Assembly: GCA_029237695.1 (NCBI GenBank)
Contig: CM055271.1
Span: 38,831,681-38,895,680 of the forward strand
Source: Conchocele bisecta
Taxonomy: Eukaryota > Mollusca > Bivalvia > Lucinida > Thyasiridae
Reading direction: 5' to 3'
DNA length: 64,000 nucleotides
Position numbers and translations under genes: made by a program. Every line of letters starts with the position of its first letter. The first letter of the stretch is position 1. The notes beneath the pieces were generated by a model, which was given only the letters and a program-made list of their open reading frames with translations, did no database searches and was not told the DNA's origin. Positions 45,259 to 56,695 of the stretch are shown one piece after another.

Positions 45259-46621
45259 TCTCATTTACTCAAAAATGATGTTGATTGGGTTCAGTCAAAT
45301 GAGTGTAGTTGTGCATTCAACACTGTCAATCAGCTGGTAACATCGAGCGAAGTATTGGTTCACTATGAACTTGACAAGGGAGTAGTACTGGCTGTAGATG
45401 TATCTCCATACAGGTTAGGATCGGTGATCTTAAATGAAATAGATGGCAAAGAGAAACCAATTGCATATGTTTCTCGAACATTAACATCGGCGGAAAAAAA
45501 TATATTCCTTGATTGACAAAGAAGCAATTGGAATCAAATTTTGAAATGCAGAAGTTCCATCAATACCTTTATGGAAGACGAGCTGCGCTGTTAATCGACC
45601 ATAAACCATTGACATTCATTTTAGGACCAAACAAAAAGAATACCAGTGCTCGCAATATCGGGCCATACAGTTATCCGCATATACAATTGACATTATATAT
45701 AAGTTAACGGACAAAACTGTTATCTGAACAGTGCTATCTGGATTACCGCTACGAGAGACTATCGACGTCTCCAGTTCTGTGCTATCATGAAACAAGTTGC
45801 CTGTAACAGCGAAATAAATATCCAGAAAAAGCAAACATGACAAAAAGATATCACGAGGTATCACGTAAATAGCTGGTTAGAAAAAAAATCAGAATGCCGA
45901 GAGGAAGCCATGTTGGAAGGAAGGCGTGATTATTCCTGAAAAACTACATCTGAAATATTGACATATCAACATGTCATTCTTCCAGGGATGGTTACAATGA
46001 AGTCGCTAGCCGAGTTATGGCGTCCTGTTTTGCACAATGGCATTGAGCAGAACATGTAGAATATGTCAAGAACAGAAACCATGTCTGCCGAAAGCACGTC
46101 AAGCAACTCTATGGTAATGGCCTACTGGGTCTTGGCAACGTGTTCATATTGAGTGCAGAACCGTTTATAAAATAATTGTTCCCGAGTGTAGTGTATGTAA
46201 AAATCAAAATGGAAGGCCAGAATCAGAATCAGACCGCAACTACGAGTACAGTACATGAGTTAAGATGTTTGTTCTCATCTCATGGCATACTTTCCGAAAA
46301 TGGTCCGCAATTCATTATCGATGAATTAAACAATTTCTTGAAGTAAGTAAAACACATCAAGTCAGCTTCGTATCACCCCAGTTAAGTGGTTAAGCAGAAA
46401 GAGCAGCTAGAACATTCAAAGATGCAATGATAATAATGCGAAATGAACCAGGAACAACCAATCAAAAATTGCGTGATTGCTAATGACCTATAGATCGACG
46501 CGACACTCAGCAACACAATATGTGCCTTCTGAACTGTTTCTGGGAATATGGATTCGGACGCGGTTAGACTTGGTACGTCCTAATCTAGTAAATACCGTAT
46601 TAAATAAAACAATGCCGAAAC
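45259..46621 (+). pseudogene. Ty3/Gypsy pol remnant: RT end, RNase H, integrase part
   Basis: The plus-strand frames give LLKNDVDWVQSNECSCAF and VHYELDKGVVLAVDVSPYR (end of RT / start of RNase H), KPIAYVSRTLTSAEKN, LLIDHKPLTFILGP (RNase H), and near 46470-46620 integrase C-terminal words (MTYRSTRHSATQYVPSELF, LGIWIRTRLDLV). Stops and shifts throughout; gag, protease and most of RT are absent. The frame stops where LINE N6 inserted and resumes at 52326. Confidence 0.8.
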
Positions 46622-47291
46622 CGAATGGAATGGATTGGTGCTTAACGGCCCACCAACACAAAACAGCATCAGTTAGGGCCAAGCAATGTAAATGAAGAAC
46701 AAAAATAATAGTAAAGTAGTATGTTAGATGTGGTAGGCAATCAGATGATTGGGGTATCAATAGAAATATGCTGAACAATAGAAATGAGCAACATGTATAC
46801 AAAGATAACAATATAGAAATGAAAAACATGTATACAATTATAAAAAAATATATTTTCCGATATAAGCTGCTCTCATGGAGAAAGCTAAGCAAACCTTCAA
46901 GGTTGTCCACTTGACATAACTCCGCAAGTTAAGTAACATTGAAGTGGTTGCGTCGAATGTTAACAAAAGTCGATACAGTCCAGTAGGATGTGATTCACTG
47001 TAAATGCGCTGTAGCATGGAATACACCATGGACGCGGCTCACCTTTGAGCATATACGAATGCGTTAGTCGTGTATGTTCAATGCGCCATCGACTAAGGAC
47101 AACTTCATCCCGGCGTACATGTATGTAGCCAGGAGTCCATTCACACAAAGTCGGTTTCATAGCCTGAGGTGTGTTATCTGTGAGCAGATCCATTACGCAA
47201 ACACGTCTTATTTGGAATTAATAAATCAGTGAGCTACTTTCGGCAAGGGAGATAATCAATATCACGCGAACTATTTTCATACGAGCCAATC

Positions 47292-48677
47292 TACGGTGTC
47301 CTGTTAGGGCCACATTACATTCTCACGTTCTCGCTCTCTCGACTTATACACGAGATCGCGAGATTGCGAGAACGCGAGGCGAGATCGCGAGATTGCGAGA
47401 TCGCGAGAACGCGAGGCGAGATCTCGAGGCGAGGCGAGATCGCGAGGCGAAAACGCGAGATTCAATGTCGCAATCTCGCCTCGCGATCTCGCAATCTCGC
47501 CTCGCATTCTCGCGATCTCGCGATCTCGCATTCTCGCGGTTGGAAGTAAATATATGCGCATGCCCGCTGGGAATGAGTTTTGTTTTGCGCATGCGTGTCT
47601 GCAACCGTCATTCACAAGAGAAGATGGCTGACCATTAATACGAAACTAAGGTCTCACGGGACAGTGGGCGGCTAGCTTTAAAAAGAGGGTGGACGATTTT
47701 CTATATGCTTCGCTACCGACCCTGTAAGTTACACCAGTGTGTCTAGGAAAATAGGTTTGTGAATATTTCTTGACTTTGGGAGGCTTGACTAGGTGTATTT
47801 TTTTTAGAGTATTTCATAATTCTACGAAACTGAATGTTAGCTCCGGTTGATTTTGACATCTTGGAAAATGGCGCATGCTGTGCTGTCTCGCCGGTACAGT
47901 TTCGCTTCAGAATTTATGGTCTTTTTCGGGCATTTGTAGCGAACATTTGAGGTGGTTATGAACCCGCTTTGGAATCATTTTCAGGAAATAGTGTATTTTA
48001 CAAGTGATAGAACAAGACATAGCAAAGTATCTGTGCCTCATATTTTCATGAGAACAATTCCAACAAATTCAGTCGTGTTGACTGGCCAAAATAGGTGGGT
48101 GGGGTAACTTTGTGAAAAATGAATTAAACACATCTAATGCGGTTACTGCATTTTTATTGTGGCGCGCGATTTGTACTTCATTTGCGAGTATTTTTCAATA
48201 CTTGTCGCAAGAGCCTCCTTAACTGATTGTGAGAGGCGGTGATTTTTATAAGTCACGCGCCGCCCTCATAAAAGCAGTCAATTTTGGCTATTTTCAACCG
48301 TCCCGTGATGCTTAAACTGTACCTTCCACAGCCTCCGACGCCATCTTCTTGTGTGAATGACGGTTGCAGACACGCATGCGCAAACGCATTCCCAGCGAGC
48401 AAGCGAATATATTTATTTCCGACCGCGAGATCGCGAGAATGCGAGATCAGAAGATCGCGAGAATGCGAGATCGCGAGAATGCGAGTGCGAGATCGCGAGA
48501 ATGCGAGATTGAATCTCGCATTTTCGCCTCGCGATCTCGCCTGGCGTTCTCGCATTCTCGCGATCTGGCCTCGCGTTCTCGCGTTGTCGCCTCGCGTTCT
48601 CTCAATCTCGCGATCTCGTGTATAAGTCGAGAGAGCGTGAACGCGAGAATGTAATGTGGCCCTCACAGGACACCGTA
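47292..48677. mobile_element. P: 1.39 kb foldback element, 6-bp duplication
   Basis: It starts TACGGTGTCCTG and ends CAGGACACCGTA; CCAATC lies on both sides (47286-47291 and 48678-48683), and E1 shows the related empty site. The arms (about 47292-47640 and 48340-48677) are inverted copies about 340 bp long. Each arm is packed with 'gagatcgcgag' palindromic repeats, so it can fold on itself. The centre (47640-48340) has no gene. Long frames of Arg/Glu/Asp repeats are artefacts of these repeats. Confidence 0.85.
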
Positions 48678-48784
48678 CCAATCGGATTGTTCTGTTTATT
48701 AGTATATATAGTTTTAATCTATCCCCTGTGATATATATGAAACATTACTTCGATATGACAGTTAGGCGCGGATACAGAAATAAT

Positions 48785-48813
48785 TGCAGGGGGGGGGGGG
48801 GGGGGGGGGGGTC
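48785..48813 (+). repeat. Poly(G) tract
   Basis: An uninterrupted G run of more than 20 bases in E2, with a C-rich run at 48947-48960. A likely G-quadruplex and a spot prone to sequencing length error. Confidence 0.95.
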
Positions 48814-51800
48814 TCGTAATTACAAGTCGGCATAGCCGACCTCCACGAGTGCGAAATCGTAAAGGAAATGTTTATATGCCAGATCGCCGCAGATGCGATT
48901 TCTTGACACCTGCCGGGAGCAGGGGGATGTCCGGACCCCCTGGACCTTCCCCCCCCCCCCTGTATACGCGCCATAATGTTATGGGTACTAATACATGTTG
49001 TTTCAATAGCGTATCTCTGTAACGGTATCGTTGTAGATGGAGTTGCAAATAATTTAATAATTATTACGTTCAAATGGTTGCGTAATACTGATAGCACTTC
49101 TGTATAAATGTACTCGTCTGTCTTTAAGTAATATATACACAGACAGGGTGTTACTGTTTTTTTAAGTTTGAGGTACTGTCTATACCATATATTTTTTTAC
49201 TGTCCCAAAATCTTTTTTTTTTGGCTGTCACAATTAATTAATTTTCGGACAGCAAACATCTTTTTATGAATTTGAAATAATTATTGTCCTCCATCTGATC
49301 AAAAAACTGTTTGAACTGCGCATGTGGCTACCACGACCAGAATTCATTGGCCGCAAACACAGTAGCCTTCGGCGTCTATTTATTAAATTATTATTTTTTA
49401 TTTTATTTGAATTCCGCGTGAGTGCTGAATTTTGTGTCAACACCATTTACAGAAAATAGTGGTGATTTTCTAAACGAATATCGGAGAAATGTGGCTATAT
49501 ATTTTGTGTCAATTTTCAACACCATTTACGGAAAAAAATTACTGATTTTTTAAAACAATATCGGCATAACTAAAAATACTCTGATAGAATTTTTGTCAGC
49601 TTTTCAACACCATTTACGGAAAATATTACTGGTTTTCTAAAAACAATATCGGCGAAGGTGGACTGAACTACTTTTTTTTTTAATAACCAGCCGTCTAATA
49701 GATCTGTGTTTAATCGAGAGTATATCGTTAATTGTCATGTTGTCTCCGACAGTGAGGTGTTGCGGCACACATCAAAACGACACGTCAATTGCAAAACATT
49801 GCCTAATGGTCAACATTTACAGCTGTGTGGTGTCATCAGATCAACACCTCGTCACACAGACTGCGCATTATCGTTTTTCTCCACACAAAGCGACGTGTAT
49901 TTACAACTAGATATGTGAAATGTGTCGTGTGTAGCCAAAGACCATACATAAATTCGTAATTAGTCACAGATGTAGCCTTAAAATGTAATCGATTTCCTTA
50001 ATTTACGTACGCAAGTTGACAGATATTTCAGAGCAGACGTCATCGTAATTTGCCGTTATTTGTTTCCAAAATTAGCCATATATTCTGTAAATGGCGTTGA
50101 AAGTTGACAATAAATTAAGACCAGATAAGTACGTTAAATCGCTATCGACGACAACTGACGATCCGATGAGAGAGTAATACCGTTTACGCGTATCCAATGT
50201 TAAATATACATCGTTATTTTTTTATGACTTTCGTAGTTTTTACCGAGAAATTCAAACCGTTTCCAATTATTGGGGAACATAATATCATGATTAGCACACC
50301 GTTTCACTAAGCGGGGGCTACTCAGGGAATGGGATCACACGGTCTATTGTTTACATTGGATTAATGGCGGCCCCCATGAGGTCTCAGGTAAATCTTATTT
50401 TTCAATAATACGACTGTGGTTTCTTCCTTTTAGTGATGATCATGTTCCAGCCGTCAACACTTATTTAGCAGCATTACTTATGTAGTTAGTCTGAACAATC
50501 TGCAGATAAATTTGAATTGGACGGAATTGAGCGTTGTTTAAACTTAGTCCGGTTCATATGCATAGGTCAAAATATGAACTGAAAATGGCGCTTTGTGTGA
50601 CAGAAATCCGTACGCGGAAGATTAAAAAAAATATTTTGTTATAAATATCACATATAGCAAAACAGCGGTAGCATCTACTGTTTTAATAATATGCATACAT
50701 ATTGTAATTAATGTTTAATACTGATATACTTATGAATAATAATACGATACTATGGTTTATACTCCAGCACTATGTTTTAAGGCTGTGTGATTTGCCTCAA
50801 TATAAGCTGGATTAATTAATACTTATATTAATGCGCTTCTTGAGAACATCAATACATTTAAAATATACAAATATTACTTAAATGATATGATACATTTTAA
50901 TAATATAAATATTGAAAATACACATTACACACAACATAAGTTATTGATCGAAAATAGTCACTGCATCGTGACCTATTTGACCGCATTACCTATTGCGCGG
51001 GTACCTCACCATATCCCCTGTTTACATAGGTAACTGGGGTTATGGTGAGGTACGCTCGCTAATACAATGTTTGCGTAATTTCCCACTGGGTCTGCATAGT
51101 ATCAGAGATGAATGAGTTAATTGATGATTTAAATTCATGACAGCAAACAGGAAAATTAGAAGTCGGTAACACCAGGGCGACTTTGGAAGCACTATCTGCC
51201 CTGTCATTTCCCTTGATACCAGTATGACTGGGAAGCCGACAGACAATAATGGTATTGCCAGATGAAAGTAAAATATGGTGTAGGCGGATAAGTGGATGCT
51301 CAAGCTTTATGTTGTAAAAAGCTAATAGGGAAGATAATGAATCGGAAAATAAAAAGAATTGCTATCTTCAAGGTATTTTCGCAAAATCAAGAGCGAGTAA
51401 AATTGTCCTCAATTCCGCAGAAAATATCTAAGATTTAGAGTCTGGATTGAAGATCTCCAACGGGGACAGCTGCAGCAGCAGCTACCCGGTCCCTGTCCTT
51501 TGAATCATTAGTGAAAAGCTTATTATATATATATTGTATCTGTCTTTTACTTCAAGAAAAAGTGATTTAAAGATGGATGGATCAGTTGTTGCTTTCGTGT
51601 GCTGGCTATGTAATTCAGATGCTAAGCCAGCATCATGTATTAAAGGATCCATTATCTTGCCGAATGGTGGATTGAAGCTTGATTTCCTATCGAATACAGC
51701 ATCTGTGTTTGTAGTTCGATGAAAGACTATGTCATAAGCTGAATTTTACGGATTGGAATGTAGTTTAGTGGCGTATTGCAAAGATAATTTGGTGCGTCTG

Positions 51801-52325
51801 GAGAGAAGGCTCATTTGCCTCGGCATATAAGCTATGTGTGTTAGACTTACGGAATTCACACAGATTGAGTCTTAAGCCTTCGTGTATTGGATCGAGCATT
51901 TGAAGATCGGAATTACTGGCTGATCCAGATACAGTGCACCCGTAGTCTAGTTTTGAGCGAACATGTGCTGTGTAAAGACGGTGCAGCACCTTTCGGTATG
52001 CACCCCATTCATGGTTTGCTACCACTCGCACCACAGTGAGTGCTTTCTGGCATTTAGCTTTCAAGTATCGCAAAGGATGTTTAAATGTGACTTATGATCA
52101 AAGATAAGATCAAGAAATGTCTGCTCCCGAAAAATTGGAATGGGATGTGTTCCCAGTTCTAGTTCGGGATCAAGGTGAAGACCGCGTCATGTGCAAAAAA
52201 AAATGCATGCACTTAGTTTTTGTTTTCGACAATTTAAAGGCGTTTTCTGCGGCCCACTTGTTAATTTTATTGAGGCTTTGTTGTAATTGACGCTCAATAG
52301 TCTGCATATTCTTTGATTTGTAACA

Positions 52326-52765
52326 TTTGTAACAAACATGTTTGAAACTGGTGATCGAGTGTTAGTTGAGGACTATCAGAAGTAAAAATAGATGCAGAGA
52401 GTGGTATTGTTGTATAAGTTTGTACCAGTTACATACAAAGTCCTAGTTGGCGACCTGAAATGGACAAGACACATTGATCAAATTCGCAGTTGTAATCTGG
52501 AACTTCCCAAACCAAGCGATATGAATGTTCCCGAAATTGTTGTTGACGAATCGATGGTTCCGATTGTCATACTTTTGGTCGACGGACCAATCGAACACAA
52601 TTGTGGGCACGCGGACGCCGAACCGACCCAACGAGGGCAGCTCGTGGAACCAGTACCAACGCAACCTCGATGGCGTCCTGCGGAATCAGTAAGAACACCG
52701 CGACCACAGCGCTGCATAACGAAATCGGCTCGCTACACGGATGACAATTCCACAAAACTTTAAAT
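52326..52765 (+). pseudogene. Ty3/Gypsy pol C-terminus (continuation)
   Basis: The frames give FETGDRVLVEDYQK then GPVTYKVL-like words (VPVTYKVLVGDLKWTRHID), followed by a Pro/Glu/Arg-rich end that closes at 52763. FExGDxVxxxDY and the W-x-R-H-x-x-Q motif are typical of the Gypsy integrase tail. It resumes the sequence interrupted at 46621. Confidence 0.8.
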
Positions 52766-53893
52766 TAGTGCCGTGTGTTCGGAATCATATCAGATGGTAA
52801 ACATCTGATATTCAGAGAATCATGTGCTAGTAACCACTAGTTCCTCAAGAATGCACAACAGTGGCAAGTAACAAAGAGTTTATTATAGTACAGTATATGG
52901 AATAGAGGTATATAGGATGATATATATTTATGGGATAATCCCATGTTCAGCTGAAATGTTTCAATTTGGTTGTCATAGTTGTTTATTGTCTCCTCGATTG
53001 ACATATTATGCAGACTGAATGAGTTTAATCCATGCATTGTTATGATCATTTACATTTAAAAATTGTAATGTAGTAATGGTCGTACCATGGGATTATCAGT
53101 CATTCAGTCATTCTATATTAAGATAATTAATTACTTTTGCTGCAACTAACACTGTGTGATTGTTGTTGCATGGTGATTTGCTTTTTCGACGTATTTTCGT
53201 ATCTTATGTTGACGCTTTACTTTTTCAATTACGTGCTTATTTGTTTGGAAGTTACCGTCTTAGTACATGCAACTATGTGCTATCATGTGTCATGTAGAAC
53301 TGGTGACGGAACCCGCCATAGTACTACAATATTGCCCTGTCGTCCCTTCTTTTGTCTTTTGAGTTTTTTATAATTTATTTTCCTTCCTTTCTTATATACT
53401 AGTAGTTGTAATATTTATATTTATTCTTACGTTTCAATTGTTACCTCATGCTGCGACTGTTATTTGTGTCGTTAATTCATTGGAGTATAGTTATTGAGGC
53501 GCTTTGGTTGCATTCGTTTTATATATAATTCACGTACTGTTCCATATCCTTTGGGACCGCACACCACTGGTCGTGGATTGCATGTTTGTGCCATGTTGAT
53601 AGCTCCTCAACAACCGCTGTGCCGGTGTCATTTGTTCATCATGCTGTATTATATTAGTTCAATCTTTGCGTGGGTCTCATTTTAGATACCTTATTCTCTG
53701 TTTGTTAGTTTGTTACCTTTTTTTGTTGGGGATAGCGGCGACGAGGACGGGGCTGCAAACTGTCGTTCATTGAAAAATCTCCGGACATAGTAAATACAGG
53801 AAAAACGGACACAGTTAAGGATGTGATCGAGATGTAATGAATATAGTTTTGAAACAATATATATTACCGTTATCATGTTTCAATGTTACTTAC
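52766..53893. other. Possible 3' LTR region, not proven; intron
   Basis: It follows Gypsy pol, so a 3' LTR would be expected, but no matching 5' LTR is in the window. 'gcggcgacgaggacggggc' at 53737 looks like sequence usually found just after a 5' LTR, hinting at a second element. Nothing firm. Confidence 0.3.
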
Positions 53894-54030
53894 TGTATGC
53901 ATAGACCTCGAAGATACAGTAAGCAGAAGCCCCATGAGTATCTCCAGCCTCGTACCAGACAACATATGGCTGACCAATCACAGAGGCCGCAAACTTCTCT
54001 CCATTCAGTGGTGTGGTTGTCTGTTTGTTA
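53894..54030 (-). CDS. HYR domain, second-half exon
   Basis: 137 nt. A 'gtgttttcccag' acceptor (enters in phase 2) and an ideal GTAAGT donor (leaves in phase 1). The product: NKQTTTPLNGEKFAAS, YVVWYEAGDTHGASAYCIFE and VYAY. This is the second half of a HYR domain (Y-x-A-x-D-x-x-G-x-x-x-x-C-x-F-x-V). The phase matches exon 55742-55889 exactly and the two add up to 285 nt. The coding frame is short and is hidden behind longer meaningless frames on the other strand. Confidence 0.8.
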
Positions 54031-55741
54031 CTGGGAAAACACATTTACAATACCATACGATCGTTCAAATAGTGAGCAAATAAGGAAACAAAAGCAAGGT
54101 ATGTTGAAAAAGGGTCACCGGTTGTGACCTATATTAAAAAGATACGTAATATACATATGCATGTAAATGTTGTTTTAAGTTGTTATGACTGACATGATTG
54201 ATAAATACCCCAAGTATTATGAAGGGGTCGACATGGTCCCCCTCCCCCACCCCAGCATAACGGTAATAGTCGCACAAGCGACCGTCTGGACATAATGTGA
54301 TGAAGGGGAAGGAGGGTGGGGATACTTGTGTCAAAACAGTCACGACTTGTATGGCAATAGGAAACTAGATGAGATACAGGATGACCAATCACTGTAAGGC
54401 TACAGGTCACGTGAGTCGGAAACATACACACATCGGTGTGTTAAAATGGGAGGCCACACACATTATGTCTCGCAGGCTTCTCAAGTGTACATAAAATCAG
54501 TTATAACTTGGGTGTTATAACTTAGATATATTGATGGAGTGGTGAGTAGTGCAGATCCTGATCAGACAGTGGAGATGCATAGGCTGACAGGATATACACT
54601 GGTTGCAAAATGCATAAGCCCCATTTCTCCAGTTACACATTTGTTTTGCATAAACAAAAAATTACCCTCCCCATTTTATTGTATTTGATATTCCATTAAA
54701 TATTGATTTTAGTGGAAAAGGACAATTTTTCTTATGGAATTTAACATGGGGATAACATTAGGTGAAGGATCACGAGGAGTCGAAAAATTAAAAAAAAATG
54801 AAATTGGCCCCGAAACCTGGCGAGATAGATTTGGAGATTTAAAGTTAGATTTTGAAAATCGGTCCACAAATTACAAAATTATTTTTAAAAAGTCTATGTT
54901 TGGCCCCCATGTTAAATTTCCAGTAAATTTCACAGTAAAATTATTATTTGATGGAAATTCATTAAACAAAAAAATGGGGAGGGTGACTATTTTGTTATTA
55001 ATGTAAGGAGACTAACATTTAAATACGTTTTAGATTTAATGATTTAAAAGCCAAAAGTACGTCGGCAGCAAAACGTGGAACAGACAGTAGTTAATACGCT
55101 ATGTGCTTGATTACATGTGCGAACGGACACTGTTAATCGTAGCATGCACGTTTTTGCTTTGCTGAAGATCGTTCGGTTATGGCTTAACGGTTGTTTAGTT
55201 AGACATGGCATATATAATAAACCTATGTAGTGAGGGATATGGATATTTTATCTTTAATTTGTACAGCTGAAATCAACATGGGTCTGTTGTTTCATGTGGT
55301 GTATCTTATAGTAGTTTACTGGTAGTGGCCATGTTATAATAGAAACGGAATCAAACTGTGCTTAACGGCGCATGAACACAAATGAGTAGCCTATAAGGAC
55401 ATACATTGTACATGTAGATGAGATAACGTGGCACATGACAGATGTAACTTATACATGTACATGTATATGTCTGATAGACCAGCTATCATATACTGAGATG
55501 ATTAGATCATTGTAAAGATATACGATCGATTGAAATATGATCGGGAATCAACTAGAGATAAAGACGATACATGGATATGATATATCTGCATTTTGCGACA
55601 TAAATGAGTTTCATGCAGATCCTATACTCTATACCTGGAATAACTCCACAAGTTAAGTCAATGCAATACACGTATACACGCATGCATGCCGTGGTTTCAT
55701 ACGTATATATAGTGTATATTTCAATAGTATTTTAAGTTTAC
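54031..55741. other. Intron within the HYR domain
   Basis: It contains the MITE at 54662-54982 and a diverged LINE 3' tail at about 55345-55400 ('gtgcttaacggcgcatgaac'). Nothing else recognised. Confidence 0.5.
54662..54982. mobile_element. ~320-bp MITE with 'ACCCTCCCCATTTT' termini
   Basis: The left 'taccctccccattttattg' and right reverse complement 'tcaccctccccatttttttg' start inverted arms of about 55-60 bp (imperfect). The 90-codon open frame over it is incidental. Confidence 0.7.
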
Positions 55742-55889
55742 CTGACAATTCTACCATCTTTGTCTTTTACAACAGGCTCATTCCACTGGATCGTTACGTC
55801 ATCGTCACCGGCAGCCGCATAAAACTTCGCACCGTTTTCCGGACACGTTTCGTAATAAGGTGCTTCATTATTTTCCGGGACTTGGATTT
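55742..55889 (-). CDS. HYR domain, first-half exon
   Basis: 148 nt, acceptor 'gctattcacag' (phase 1), donor AG|GTAAAC (phase 2). The product: IQVPENNEAPYYETCPENGA, then DDDVTIQWNEPVVKDKDGR. The P-x-Y-x-x-C-P and V-x-I-x-W-x-E-P pattern is the start of a HYR domain, an Ig-like fold of extracellular adhesion proteins. It pairs with exon 53894-54030. Confidence 0.85.
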
Positions 55890-56527
55890 CTGTGAATAGT
55901 TTTTGTTTAAATTAACGCTTCACTTTAAGCACACAATTATGGACTTGCACGAAAGCTGACGCAGAAAATGTAGCTACATGTACAAGTAAACTTCTTGCTT
56001 CTTATTATGTTAATAAATAACGTCGTACTAATTGCTACACGGATCTACCATTTTGACGGAGACAATGCTACAGTCAATATCACACTGTCTACTGACATTA
56101 CTATAGGTAATACTTTCATGATAGAGCAAATGAAGAAATACAGTTGTCGCGAATGTTTACAAGGGTACATTATGCGATTCAGTCTATCTGACTGTGTACA
56201 CTCCATGAACTGAGTTGAAGCTCAGTCGGTCGCCTCTACAAACAAATATTATCGAAAGTAGGGAACATTAACTTGGGTGTGGTTGACAATATAGACATAG
56301 TTCAGTATAACAATATAACTGTAGTTACTTTATGTAGAAAAAAAACATAGCATATCACCATGGCACAACTGAGCCAATCAACCTGCATTAGTTCAATAAA
56401 TCAATTGACAAATATTGGTAAGATTAGCACAGGTGGTGTGTAAAAGTGTGATGTGACCAGGAGCTACACTTGTCATAACTTGCATAAACTACATTTTTCC
56501 AATGACAGCCACATTTACAGTATATAC
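55890..56527. other. Intron, 0.64 kb
   Basis: No feature; 56440-56500 faintly resembles the repeat at 1745-1795 and 35030-35060. Confidence 0.4.
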
Positions 56528-56695
56528 CTATACAATTCCTGTCACGATTCCCTGTGATAATTTCCACTGTGCACACAATAGTGGTGACCATTTCGGCGAC
56601 GGCCGTGAAAGCCTCGGCGGTGCCCGTGATAAGCTTGATGACTTCAATGATGATCTTAATGACTGAGAAGAAACTGCGTTTCACTCGTATTGTTC
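56528..56695 (-). CDS. Helical/hydrophobic exon of SVEP1-like gene
   Basis: 168 nt, 56 codons, phase 1 both ends. Acceptor 'tattcatttcag', donor GTATAT. The product: TIRVKRSFFSVIKIIIEVIK, then TGTAEAFTAVAEMVTTIV, one Cys, and ITGNRDRNC. It is a hydrophobic helical stretch after a basic KR site. The splice signals and phase fit the gene; the sequence itself matches no domain I know well. A membrane segment is possible, but Thr/Ala content and context suggest a secreted-protein spacer. Confidence 0.55.

Larger units (their letters stand above)
47191..51080 (-). mobile_element. E2: ~3.9 kb TIR element, copy 2 (inverted relative to E1)
   Basis: It starts CATTACGCAAACA and ends TGTTTGCGTAATT. The flanks share TC; deleting the element and one TC restores the LINE word 'gagcagatcccactggg' present intact at 15170 and 27422. 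The reverse complement aligns with E1 over about 3 kb. Lacks E1's D block and SINE, and carries element P instead. Includes three 'caccatttacggaaaatatt' type repeats at 49440-49660. Confidence 0.85.
46622..52325 (-). mobile_element. N6: LINE copy inserted in Gypsy, itself split by E2
   Basis: 46622-47190 is the family 3' end and Cys-rich tail; 51081-52325 is RNase H, linker and the end of RT (up to 'ttctttgatttgtaac'). They join perfectly once E2 and a 2-bp duplication are removed, as N1 and N2 show the uninterrupted sequence. No clear target duplication of N6 itself. Confidence 0.85.

Noticed and set aside
47304..48681. Long open frames encoding Arg/Glu/Asp-rich repeats on both strands
   Set aside because: They are translations of the 'gagatcgcgag' palindromic repeats in all frames, not proteins.
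8291..51080. One giant element with ~4 kb terminal inverted repeats (E1 and E2 as its arms)
   Set aside because: Each arm has its own complete 13-bp termini and its own 2-bp duplication, and each interrupts a different older element, so they are two independent insertions.
54734..55006. 90-codon ORF on the plus strand
   Set aside because: Lies inside a MITE with inverted termini and has no recognisable domain.
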